Below the pieces are notes generated by a model that searched no databases, was not told where the DNA came from, and saw nothing but the letters and a program-made list of their open reading frames with translations. The position numbers were made by a program, and so were the translations under genes. 7,841 nt of DNA from an uncultured Lysobacterales bacterium. Lineage in GTDB: Bacteria; Pseudomonadota; Gammaproteobacteria; Xanthomonadales; SZUA-36. Positions 1-5,407 of this stretch are shown here, in pieces. Position 1 is the stretch's first letter. Every line of letters begins with the position of its first letter. Location: NCBI GenBank assembly GCA_937995275.1, contig CALKKN010000026.1:1-7841 (forward strand), written 5' to 3'.

Positions 1-39
1 CCGCCGCCCGCTTCCGGTTTGCCGGTTCGCCGTGCCCGG

Positions 40-390
40 TCAGAGGCTGCGTTCCGTTGCTTCCGGCGCATCGGCCGGCAGCCGGTTCAGGGACTTGACC
101 TCGCCCCTGGCATTGACGATACAGTCCGCCTTGAGGACGACCTCCGCACTCCCGGGGTCCCTGGCGTCCAGGTAGAAAATCGTCCGGTTGCGAAGCTGGC
201 CGCGACCATAGCGACTGTCGTCGCTGATCCGGGCGTCCACGCCAGCACCCTGTGCATCGGAAATTTCCTGTGCCAGGGCGCTGACGCACGCTTCGAGCCC
301 GTCCCGTGCGGAGGCCGCCTCGGCGCCCGCGTGCAGCAGGGAGGCCCCCACCGCGCATACCATCACCAACGTGCTTTTGCCGTTCATCAT
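40..390 (-). CDS. Small secreted/periplasmic protein of unknown function
   Basis: A 116-residue protein that I cannot assign to a named family. The frame stays open upstream to an ATG at 495, but I chose the ATG at 390 because a very strong purine-rich ribosome site (GGAGGAGGAGAG, complement of about 393-405) lies just before it and the protein then begins with a normal signal peptide. A second ATG follows directly at 387. Residues 1-26 have a basic start (MMNGK), a hydrophobic core and an AEA-A type cleavage site, so export is likely. The mature part of about 90 residues is soluble and charged and has two cysteines (C35 and C90), which could form a disulfide in the periplasm. The central part reads as short alpha-helix followed by beta strands (NRTIFYLDAR, AEVVLKADC, RGEVKSL). 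It lies 91 nt downstream of the LysR gene in the same direction, but a separate promoter is visible in that gap. Existence is well supported; function is unknown. Confidence 0.75.
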   Translation of the reverse strand: MMNGKSTLVMVCAVGASLLHAGAEAASARDGLEACVSALAQEISDAQGAGVDARISDDSRYGRGQLRNRTIFYLDARDPGSAEVVLKADCIVNARGEVKSLNRLPADAPEATERSL

Positions 391-430
391 GACTCTCCTC
401 CTCCGATGTTGCGGTTGAAACACGGGTTGC

Positions 431-459
431 AGATTACGGCAGGGCGCCAGCGCTGACAA
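431..459 (-). promoter_or_regulatory. Predicted sigma-70 promoter of the small secreted protein
   Basis: On the minus strand, TTGTCA (459-454, five of six matches to TTGACA) and TAATCT (436-431, weaker) are separated by exactly 17 bp. Transcription would start near 424, giving a leader of about 35 nt that contains the strong ribosome site. The element sits in the 91-nt gap after the LysR stop codon, so the secreted protein is probably not dependent on read-through from the regulator gene. This is a motif match only. Confidence 0.45.
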
Positions 460-481
460 AAGGAGTTTTATCGCCCATGGA

Positions 482-1384
482 TCAGTTTTTTTCATGTGTC
501 CCGAACTCGCCGACGATCCACTCGATGAGCTGCGCGATGTCCATTCGCTCGGCCTCGCCGGGACGGTAAGCCAGGCAGAAAAACTCCCCGGTCTCCACCA
601 CCCTGTCGAATACCCGCACCAGCGCCCCGCTCTCGAACCAGTTGCGGCTCAGGGGCCAGGAGACGAGCGCCACACCGAGTCCCTGCGCGGCCGCCTGGAC
701 CAGTGACGACATCGAGTCGAAGCGGATGATCTTGCCAGCCCGGGGCGGGGCCACGCCCAGCGCTCGGGCCCAGTTCTCCCAGGAGTGCGGGCGGTTTTCG
801 TGCACGATGAGCGTCTTCCCGTTCAGGCAGTCGAAGGACTTAGGATCGAGGGTGGGCATCAGCGACGGCGCGCAGGCAACCACCAACCGCCAGGCGAACA
901 GGCGGTGGGCGACGAGGTCCGGCCACTCGTCCTTGCCCAGCAGGATCGACAGGTCCGCTTCCGCCGGGTGGGATTTCATCAGGCTGGGCTGGGTCGTCAG
1001 CCGGATGTCCGTGTCCGGCATCAGCGCCTGGAACGAATGCAGCCGCGGCAACAGCAACTCGTTGGCGAAAAACGGCGGCACGCACAGGCGGATCAGCCCC
1101 CGACCGTACTCGGTGAACAACTGGTGCGTCTCCGCCTCGAGGCGCGCAAACATTTCGTCCAGGAAGGCGAAGTACTTCCGCCCGGCGTCGGTGAACTCCA
1201 GCGAGCGCGTCTTGCGCACGAACAACTGCACGCCCAGGTAGTTTTCGAGGTTCCTGACCTGGTGGCTCACCGCGGACGGGCTGATGAACAACTCGTCCGC
1301 CGCGCGTTTGAAACTCAGGTGGCGCCCGGCTTCCTGGAACACCTTGAGCGCCTTCAGAGAGGGAAATCGTTTCGGGTTGGGCAT
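482..1384 (-). CDS. LysR-family transcriptional regulator (GcvA/AmpR-like subgroup)
   Basis: A DNA-binding regulator of 300 residues, the normal LysR length. The start at 1384 (MPNPKRFPSLKALKVF) has a GGAGA ribosome site upstream and matches the family's usual N-terminus; a longer frame to 1549 would add 55 residues that do not look like LysR sequence. Residues 8-67 form the winged helix-turn-helix, with the helix pair around residues 22-45 (LSFKRAADELFISPSAVSHQ) and the wing up to SLEFTDAGRKYF. The spacing and wording (FQEAGRHLSF, SAVSHQVRNLE, RSLEFTDAG) resemble the GcvA/TrpI/AmpR branch. Residues about 97-295 are the two-lobed effector-binding domain (LysR_substrate); the ligand cannot be predicted. 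The gene lies downstream of the TonB receptor in the same direction but behind an intrinsic terminator, and it has its own apparent sigma-54 promoter. It may regulate the receptor, the secreted protein, or distant genes; nothing in the sequence settles this. Confidence 0.93.
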   Translation of the reverse strand: MPNPKRFPSLKALKVFQEAGRHLSFKRAADELFISPSAVSHQVRNLENYLGVQLFVRKTRSLEFTDAGRKYFAFLDEMFARLEAETHQLFTEYGRGLIRLCVPPFFANELLLPRLHSFQALMPDTDIRLTTQPSLMKSHPAEADLSILLGKDEWPDLVAHRLFAWRLVVACAPSLMPTLDPKSFDCLNGKTLIVHENRPHSWENWARALGVAPPRAGKIIRFDSMSSLVQAAAQGLGVALVSWPLSRNWFESGALVRVFDRVVETGEFFCLAYRPGEAERMDIAQLIEWIVGEFGTHEKN

Positions 1385-1430
1385 GGTCGTCTCCCGCGGG
1401 AATGTGGAGAACTCTGGATTACCCCACTGT

Positions 1431-1446
1431 TGCAAGTACCGTGCCA
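1431..1446 (-). promoter_or_regulatory. Sigma-54 (RpoN) -24/-12 promoter upstream of the LysR gene
   Basis: Read on the minus strand, 1446 to 1431 is TGGCACGGTACTTGCA, which fits the sigma-54 consensus TGGCACG-N4-TTGC(A/T) at every defined position, with the GG and GC dinucleotides 10 bp apart. Transcription should start about 12 nt downstream, near 1420, leaving a leader of about 36 nt with a GGAGA ribosome site before the LysR ATG at 1384. Sigma-54 promoters need an enhancer-binding ATPase, whose site usually lies about 80-200 bp upstream, here about 1525-1650, overlapping the receptor terminator and 3' end. No such activator gene is present in the window. The match is visible directly; its activity is inferred. 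Confidence 0.7.
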
Positions 1447-1547
1447 CCGGCGTGATTCCGTGCAGTTCGCGCTCTTCCGGCTTCCAACTCGATGCCGCGT
1501 GCACGCAGATGGTGCAGGCATCCACCTGCGGTGGCGCCCCCGGCGGC

Positions 1548-1581
1548 AAAAAAGAAACCGGCGGCCCCGGGGCCGCCGGTT
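1548..1581 (-). terminator. Rho-independent terminator of the TonB receptor gene
   Basis: A perfect 26-bp palindrome (1556-1581, 13 bp per arm, centred between 1568 and 1569, almost all G and C) begins 17 nt after the receptor stop codon. On the minus strand it is followed by TTTCTTTTTT (1557-1548, overlapping the end of the stem), the expected uridine tract. There is no T-run on the other side, so it works only in the receptor's direction. The arms are contiguous, so the real hairpin would have a small loop taken from the GGCCCCGGGGCC centre. It separates the receptor from the LysR transcription unit. Confidence 0.88.
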
Positions 1582-1598
1582 CCCATCGATCCGAAGCG

Positions 1599-3848
1599 CT
1601 AGCGGCCGAAGTTCAGGATGTAACGCAAACCGAACTCGCTGCGGTCGTTATTGAGGATGATCAACACGTAATCGTCCGGCAGCAGCTTGGCGTTGGCGTA
1701 TTCCTCGTCGAACACGTTGCGGCCGTACAGGCCCAGCGTCCAGCGACCGCCCGGCTCGTTATAGGAAATGTCGAAATTGACGATGCTCCGGCTATCGATC
1801 CGCGTCATGCGGACCGGATCGTTCGACGGTTCGCCGTACATGTCATCCCGGTACGACCAGTCCAGCCGGAACACGATGTCGCCGCCGTTGTCCATCGGCA
1901 AGGTGTACTGCGGGCTCAGCGAGAAGGTCCAGTCCGGGGTCAGCGGCGCCACGACCGCGGGGTTGGGGTCGTCCACGTCCGCGTTGATGTAACCCAGTGT
2001 GGTGTGCAGCAGGAACTGGTCGGTCGGCACCCAGGTGCTCTCCCACTCGAATCCGGTGGAATCCTGTTCCACGATGATGTTGACCGTATTGAAGCCGGTA
2101 CCGATGGAGTTGCTGACCTGGTACGGCAGGTCCTCGTACTGGGTGTAGAAGATCGACGCGGACATGCTCAGCGTGCTCAGAGGAGCCCCCTTGAGACCTA
2201 TCTCGTAGTTGGTTGCCGTCACGTTGTCCCCGGCCACGTAGCAGTTCGGGTCACCGAACAGGCAGTAGGCTCGCGCCGGAAACTGGCCGGACTGGTAGCC
2301 GTTCTGGATGGTGCCGTACAGGTTCATCCGCTCGCTCATGTCCCAGGACGCCGCCACCTCCCAGCTCGTTTCGCTCCAGTCGCGTGCGCCCTCGGCTTCG
2401 ATAATGGTCAGCAGATCCCTGTTCGGCGGATCCAGATCGATGATCACGGGTGCGGTGTAGGCGGTCTTTTCGTCTTCGGTGTACCGGGCGCCGACGGACA
2501 GCCGCAGCGTGTTCGTCACGTTGAAGCCGACGTTGCCGTAAATGGCATTGCTGTCGAGCTGCTGTTCATTGATGAATATGGCCGGCCCGCCCAGGAAGAA
2601 GTTGGGGTCCTGCCGGTTGCCGCCTTCCTCCTCGAAGCTGTACAGGCCCGCGACGAAATCCCAGGCGTCGAAACTGCCGAAAAACTGCAGCTCTGCAGAT
2701 TTCTGATCGGCGAATCCGACCTCGGGATAGGTGAAGACCGTGCCGTTTTCCGTGCCCGGAAAGTCGCCGGACGGGTTCTCGATGCTGCCAATTGAGTCGT
2801 CGTCCAGCCCGGATTCGTACTCGGAACTCCGGTCGCTGTAGATGAACCGCCAGGACAGCGTGTCGGTCATCTCCCAGTCGGCCGTAACGGACCAACCGTC
2901 CGCCTCGTTCGTCACCCTGGAACGATCCACCACGGCCCCGGTGACGGGATCGATGTAAAATCCGCCGTTGTTGTCGTAGGGATCTGCCGACACGTCGGAG
3001 TTCCGCGCGCCGGTCGCGTACAGCAGGCCGGTCGGGACCTCGTCGATCAGCGTGGTGTACGGGCGCAGGCCGCCTTCGCCGTCGTTCTTGTCGTAAGCGA
3101 ACAGGAGGGAGAACGTGTCGGTGGGCGCCCAACGGGCCGCCACGCGGATATTCCACTCTTCCAGCTCACCGACTTCCTTGGCGGCGGCGTGCTTGAGGAA
3201 GTCACCCACCCCGTCACGCTGCGTCCAGCCGCCGGTGATCGAGGCCGCGAAGGACTCCGCAAAGGACTGGTTCCAATAGAAATCGCCGCCCAGCCGGCCA
3301 CGCGTGCCGGCTTGCGCGGTGAGCCGGCCGCCGCTCTCGTCGCCCGGCTTGCGCGTGATGATGTTGATGGCGCCGCCGATGGTGTTGCGTCCGTACAGCG
3401 TGCCCTGCGGTCCGCGCAGCACTTCGACGCGCTCGATGTTGGCCAGGCTCCAGTTCTGGCCCACCTGGCGGCCCAGGTACACGCCATCCACGTACACGCC
3501 CACGCCCGGGTCGGTGGTGATCAGGTGGTCCTGCAGGCCGATGCCGCGGATGAACGGGTTCACCGAGGAGACGTGGCCGGCCGAGAAGCCGGTGACGTTG
3601 AGGTTGGGCACGAACTTGCCGATGTCGGTGAGGTCAACGATCCCCTGCCTGAACATCGTTTCTTCACTGAAGGCGGTCATCGCGATGGGGACGTCGTAGA
3701 TGCTCTCTTCCCGCTTGGTGGCGGTGACGATGATCTCCTCGAGCATGAGTTCCTGGGCTTCGTCGTCCTGCGCCATCAGGGGTTGGATTGTGCCGAGCGA
3801 AAGCGCCGCTGCGATGATCATCGCCAGCGCCCATAGTTTCTTTTTCAT
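1599..3848 (-). CDS. TonB-dependent outer-membrane receptor, substrate unknown
   Basis: A 749-residue ligand-gated outer-membrane transporter, energised by TonB-ExbBD. I chose the start at 3848 (MKKKLWALAM) because TGGAGA precedes it and it gives a proper signal peptide: residues 1-26, Lys-rich start, hydrophobic core, cleavage near PLMA-Q. The earlier in-frame ATG at 4064 would add 72 residues translated from the REP-containing spacer. A TonB box (EEIIVTATKR, about 37-46) leads into the plug domain (about 48-168), which has the diagnostic VGVYVDGVYLGR and IERVEVLRGPQGTLYGRN...GGAINIITRKP segments. The rest, to residue 749, is the 22-strand beta barrel with typical alternating strands, ending RYILNFGR. 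Two cysteines at residues 529 and 536 (CLFGDPNC) are well placed for a disulfide in an extracellular loop. The receptor type is common in free-living proteobacteria for siderophores, vitamin B12, glycans or other large nutrients; neighbours do not identify the ligand. The gene stands alone with its own promoter region and terminator. Confidence 0.96.
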   Translation of the reverse strand: MKKKLWALAMIIAAALSLGTIQPLMAQDDEAQELMLEEIIVTATKREESIYDVPIAMTAFSEETMFRQGIVDLTDIGKFVPNLNVTGFSAGHVSSVNPFIRGIGLQDHLITTDPGVGVYVDGVYLGRQVGQNWSLANIERVEVLRGPQGTLYGRNTIGGAINIITRKPGDESGGRLTAQAGTRGRLGGDFYWNQSFAESFAASITGGWTQRDGVGDFLKHAAAKEVGELEEWNIRVAARWAPTDTFSLLFAYDKNDGEGGLRPYTTLIDEVPTGLLYATGARNSDVSADPYDNNGGFYIDPVTGAVVDRSRVTNEADGWSVTADWEMTDTLSWRFIYSDRSSEYESGLDDDSIGSIENPSGDFPGTENGTVFTYPEVGFADQKSAELQFFGSFDAWDFVAGLYSFEEEGGNRQDPNFFLGGPAIFINEQQLDSNAIYGNVGFNVTNTLRLSVGARYTEDEKTAYTAPVIIDLDPPNRDLLTIIEAEGARDWSETSWEVAASWDMSERMNLYGTIQNGYQSGQFPARAYCLFGDPNCYVAGDNVTATNYEIGLKGAPLSTLSMSASIFYTQYEDLPYQVSNSIGTGFNTVNIIVEQDSTGFEWESTWVPTDQFLLHTTLGYINADVDDPNPAVVAPLTPDWTFSLSPQYTLPMDNGGDIVFRLDWSYRDDMYGEPSNDPVRMTRIDSRSIVNFDISYNEPGGRWTLGLYGRNVFDEEYANAKLLPDDYVLIILNNDRSEFGLRYILNFGR

Positions 3849-3886
3849 GTTTTCTCCAGTTGAAATGTGAGTTGGGCTGAAGTCCC

Positions 3887-3903
3887 ATGCCTTGTGCAGG
3901 CAT
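3887..3903. repeat. Short palindrome in the receptor leader (possible operator or RNA hairpin)
   Basis: ATGCCT (3887-3892) and AGGCAT (3898-3903) form a perfect 6-bp inverted repeat around a 5-nt loop. It lies 39-55 nt upstream of the receptor start codon and, if the -10 at 3919-3914 is right, just downstream of the transcription start, a usual repressor position. It could equally be a leader RNA hairpin. No specific regulator is recognised. Confidence 0.4.
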
Positions 3904-3913
3904 TCGAACGGAG

Positions 3914-3943
3914 ATGATACGCCAAGTCGGGGGGTCGTTTCCA
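3914..3943 (-). promoter_or_regulatory. Candidate sigma-70 promoter of the TonB receptor
   Basis: On the minus strand, TATCAT (3919-3914, five of six matches to TATAAT) has TGGAAA (3943-3938, four of six to TTGACA) 18 bp upstream. Transcription would begin near 3907 and give a leader of about 59 nt. The -35 lies inside the compound dyad at 3930-3965, so control by a factor bound there is plausible. The assignment rests on weak hexamers. Confidence 0.35.
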
Positions 3944-3965
3944 TCGTTCGGCGATCGAGACCCCC
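3930..3965. repeat. Compound dyad in the divergent promoter region
   Basis: GGGGGTC (3930-3936) and GACCCCC (3959-3965) are perfect 7-bp inverted arms, and between them ATCG (3943-3946) and CGAT (3952-3955) form a second nested inverted pair around TTCGG. The nested symmetry over 36 bp overlaps the predicted receptor -35 box. It could be a dimer-binding operator or a stem-loop in a transcript. The inner ATC-N7-GAT resembles, but does not match, the LysR-type ATC-N9-GAT box. Confidence 0.4.
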
Positions 3966-3994
3966 ACCTCCAACCCGCGAGGCCGGAATATGTT

Positions 3995-4017
3995 GTAGGA
4001 GCGGCTTCAGCCGCGAA
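3995..4017 (+). repeat. Solitary REP element (GTAG-headed palindrome)
   Basis: The sequence begins GTAGGAGCGGCTTCAGCCGC and continues GAA, with GTAG as the head and GCGGCT-TC-AGCCGC (4001-4014) as the palindromic stem. This is the well-known repetitive extragenic palindrome pattern of Pseudomonas, Xanthomonas and relatives, thought to be spread by RAYT (Y1-tyrosine) transposases. Only one copy is visible in the window. Heptamers CCAACCC (3970-3976) and GGGTTGG (4021-4027) flank it as an outer inverted pair. It sits between divergent genes, so it is upstream of both. Its presence also shows that long frames running through it are not coding. Confidence 0.8.
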
Positions 4018-4019
4018 TG

Positions 4020-4086
4020 GGGGTTGGTCGCTGCAAACCCGGCCGCAATCGCATCAGGCTGCATCCATTTGGTGGGGTTGGTGGCT
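4020..4086 (+). repeat. 13-bp direct repeat upstream of the sigma-factor operon
   Basis: GGGGTTGGTCGCT (4020-4032) and GGGGTTGGTGGCT (4074-4086) match at 12 of 13 positions with starts 54 bp apart, close to five helical turns. The second copy ends 48 nt before the first start codon of the operon, where a promoter would be expected. They may be binding sites for a regulator, but GC-rich sequence makes partial coincidence possible. I see no convincing -35/-10 pair for the operon itself; TAGATA at 4097-4102 is a weak -10 candidate. Confidence 0.3.
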
Positions 4087-4134
4087 CTAGGGGATGTAGA
4101 TACTCAAAACTGCGTTATTCAAAGGAGGACTCAA

Positions 4135-4488
4135 ATGTCTGGCGAACTCATCCCGATCATCATGTTCATCGTCCTTGGCATCATGACGCTGGGCTACTTT
4201 TACTGGAACCACAAGAACCGGCAGGCGGTGATGGACACCGTGCAGAAGGCGATCGAGACCGGCGGGGAATTCAGCCCCGACCTGCTCGCGCAGCTGGGCG
4301 CGGCCGTCAACCCGCGGGTGCGCGACCTGCGCCGCGGCATCATCTTCCTGGCGCTCGGCATCGCCGGGTTGCTGTGCAGCCTGTTTTTCGACGATGCGAC
4401 CGTCATCAACGGTATCCGCGCGGGCTCGATGTTCCCGATACTGCTGGGCGGCGGCTTCCTGTTAGTATGGAAATTGAACTCGGACTGA
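4135..4488 (+). CDS. Small membrane protein, DUF6249-like, first gene of the sigma-factor operon
   Basis: A 117-residue integral membrane protein. The start at 4135 is fixed by a near-ideal ribosome site AAAGGAGG (4121-4128) and a normal first membrane segment; the frame continues upstream only through the REP element. Three hydrophobic helices are visible: about residues 5-24 (IPIIMFIVLGIMTLGYFYW), 68-85 (RGIIFLALGIAGLLCSLFF) and 97-113 (AGSMFPILLGGGFLLVW). Between the first two is a soluble charged stretch of about 43 residues (HKNRQAVMDTVQKAIETGGEF...) that probably faces the cytoplasm. The order 'helix, RQAVMDT-like amphipathic segment, RRGIIFLALGIA' resembles DUF6249 proteins, which are often found beside sigma-factor genes; I made this assignment from memory of the pattern. 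It lies 12 nt before the sigma-factor gene, so co-transcription is very likely. Its role is unknown; taking part in sensing or holding the sigma factor at the membrane is a reasonable guess. Confidence 0.85.
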   Translation: MSGELIPIIMFIVLGIMTLGYFYWNHKNRQAVMDTVQKAIETGGEFSPDLLAQLGAAVNPRVRDLRRGIIFLALGIAGLLCSLFFDDATVINGIRAGSMFPILLGGGFLLVWKLNSD

Positions 4489-4500
4489 GGGCAGGCCCGG

Positions 4501-5073
4501 ATGATTTCCGACCTGGAGCTGGCGGCACGGGTCGCCGGCTCCGACGACCAGGCGGCATTCCAGCAACTGGTGGAGCGGCATCAGGCCGCGATCCGCGGAT
4601 TTCTGCGGCGCCTGCTGTCCGGTGACCACGGCACCGCGGACGATCTCGCCCAGGAAACCTTCCTGATCGCCTACCGCAAGCTGGGTGGCTGGAAGGGCGC
4701 GGGCACCCTCACCTCGTGGCTGCACACCATCGCCTACCGGCAGTTCCTGCAGTTCCGGCGCAAGAACCAGCGCCAGCAGGTGATGGCCGAACCGCCGGAC
4801 GCGGGTTTCGACCCCGGCGATGCGGTGGACGCCGAGATTCTGCTGCCCCGGCTGATGAAACAGGTCAGCGCCGACGAGCGGGCCTGCCTGACGCTGGCCT
4901 ATGCCGCCGGCCTGAGCCACCCGGAAATCGTTGGTGTGACCGGGATGCCACTGGGCACGGTCAAGTCGCACATTTCCCGGGGCCGGCAAAAACTGCAACA
5001 ATGGTTGAAAGACAATGATCATTCCGTTCAAACGGCCGGGCCGCGCCCGGCGAGCGAGGCACGACATGCCTGA
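4501..5073 (+). CDS. ECF-type RNA polymerase sigma factor (sigma-70 family)
   Basis: A 190-residue alternative sigma factor that directs RNA polymerase to a specific promoter set. It has the two-domain ECF layout. Sigma region 2 spans about residues 18-90, with the conserved ADDLAQETFLIAYRKL core-binding helix (46-61) and the -10 recognition part (GTLTSWLHTIAYRQFLQFRRK). Region 4 spans about 118-170, with the helix-turn-helix SHPEIVGVTGMPLGTVKSHI (139-158) that reads the -35. The start at 4501 gives the usual N-terminus (DLELAARVAGSDDQAAFQQLVERH). The last 20 residues (DNDHSVQTAGPRPASEARHA) look unstructured and their codons include the ribosome site and start of the next gene. The gene is 12 nt after the DUF6249-like gene and overlaps the following membrane-protein gene by 8 nt, so all three are probably translated from one message. 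The regulon and signal are not evident. Confidence 0.95.
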   Translation: MISDLELAARVAGSDDQAAFQQLVERHQAAIRGFLRRLLSGDHGTADDLAQETFLIAYRKLGGWKGAGTLTSWLHTIAYRQFLQFRRKNQRQQVMAEPPDAGFDPGDAVDAEILLPRLMKQVSADERACLTLAYAAGLSHPEIVGVTGMPLGTVKSHISRGRQKLQQWLKDNDHSVQTAGPRPASEARHA

Positions 5074-5380
5074 ACAATCGCCAGATGCCATGCTGGACTC
5101 ATTGCTGGAATTCCGCGAGGAGCTACCGGCGGACAAGTTCGTGCTGAAGGTGATGCATCGCGTGCGGCGCGAACGGCGCCGGCGCCGGCTGATCCTGTCG
5201 GTGTTCGGGCTGATCGGCGCGGCCTTCGGCCTGGCCGGGGCCCTGCTCCTCGCCGAACCGCTGGCGCGCATCTTCGCTGCAATGCCGCCCATTGGAACCA
5301 CACAGGTCGTGCTGTTCGTCGTGGCGGCGGTGGCGTTCTACGCCTGGTTCATGAACGAGGACGTCGACCTGGCGCTCTAG
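5066..5380 (+). CDS. Small membrane protein, candidate anti-sigma factor
   Basis: A 104-residue protein with a basic cytoplasmic N-terminus and two predicted membrane helices. I chose the ATG at 5066 (MPEQSPDAML), which overlaps the sigma-factor stop by 8 nt and has GAGG upstream; another ATG at 5015 would add 17 Arg-rich residues. Residues 1-45 contain LPADKFVLKVMHRVRRERRRR, a short acidic-then-basic segment similar in style to the DxFxxxVM segment of small membrane regulators encoded beside ECF sigma factors. Helices lie about at 47-67 and 79-96, followed by an acidic tail (NEDVDLAL). The HxxxCxxC zinc anti-sigma motif is absent and there is no cysteine at all. Position and translational coupling favour a sigma-factor partner, but direct evidence is lacking; a family name cannot be given. 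Confidence 0.85.
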   Translation: MPEQSPDAMLDSLLEFREELPADKFVLKVMHRVRRERRRRRLILSVFGLIGAAFGLAGALLLAEPLARIFAAMPPIGTTQVVLFVVAAVAFYAWFMNEDVDLAL

Positions 5381-5407
5381 CGCCCCACTCAGCGGCCGCA
5401 GCGGCCA

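Noticed and set aside
1..39. Possible 3' signal or further gene at the left edge
   Set aside because: The 39 bases contain no T-run hairpin and are too short to support any coding call.
1514..1529. GCAGG-N6-CCTGC inverted repeat about 70 bp upstream of the sigma-54 element, considered as an enhancer-binding site
   Set aside because: The arms are only 5 bp and match no enhancer-binding protein site that I know, such as the NtrC site; too weak to annotate.
785..1654. A plus-strand open frame of about 290 codons opposite the LysR gene
   Set aside because: Its translation is rich in Arg, Gln and His with no motif, it runs through the receptor terminator, and the opposite strand has a complete LysR protein.
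1284..2795. A plus-strand open frame of about 500 codons opposite the LysR start and the receptor 3' half
   Set aside because: It is antisense to a clearly recognisable TonB receptor and to the LysR N-terminus. Its translation is low-complexity Val/Arg/Gly/Ala-rich sequence with no domain, as is usual for the complementary frame of GC-rich genes.
4081..4096. TGGCTCT... upstream of the sigma operon, considered as a second sigma-54 promoter
   Set aside because: The -12 half would read GATGT and lacks the essential GC at the 10-bp spacing.
3892..4134. In-frame upstream extension of the DUF6249-like gene
   Set aside because: The extension translates the REP palindrome (CRSGFSREWG-type peptide) and would hide the excellent AAAGGAGG ribosome site before 4135.
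4462..5301. A minus-strand frame of about 280 codons opposite the sigma factor and the small membrane protein
   Set aside because: The plus strand holds a textbook ECF sigma factor and a coupled downstream gene; the antisense product is Arg/Pro-rich and has no recognisable domain.
5394..5406. GGCCGC-A-GCGGCC inverted repeat between the convergent sigma operon and YfcG-like gene, considered as a bidirectional terminator
   Set aside because: Only about five base pairs with a 3-nt loop can form and there is no T-run on either side, so it is not convincing as an intrinsic terminator.
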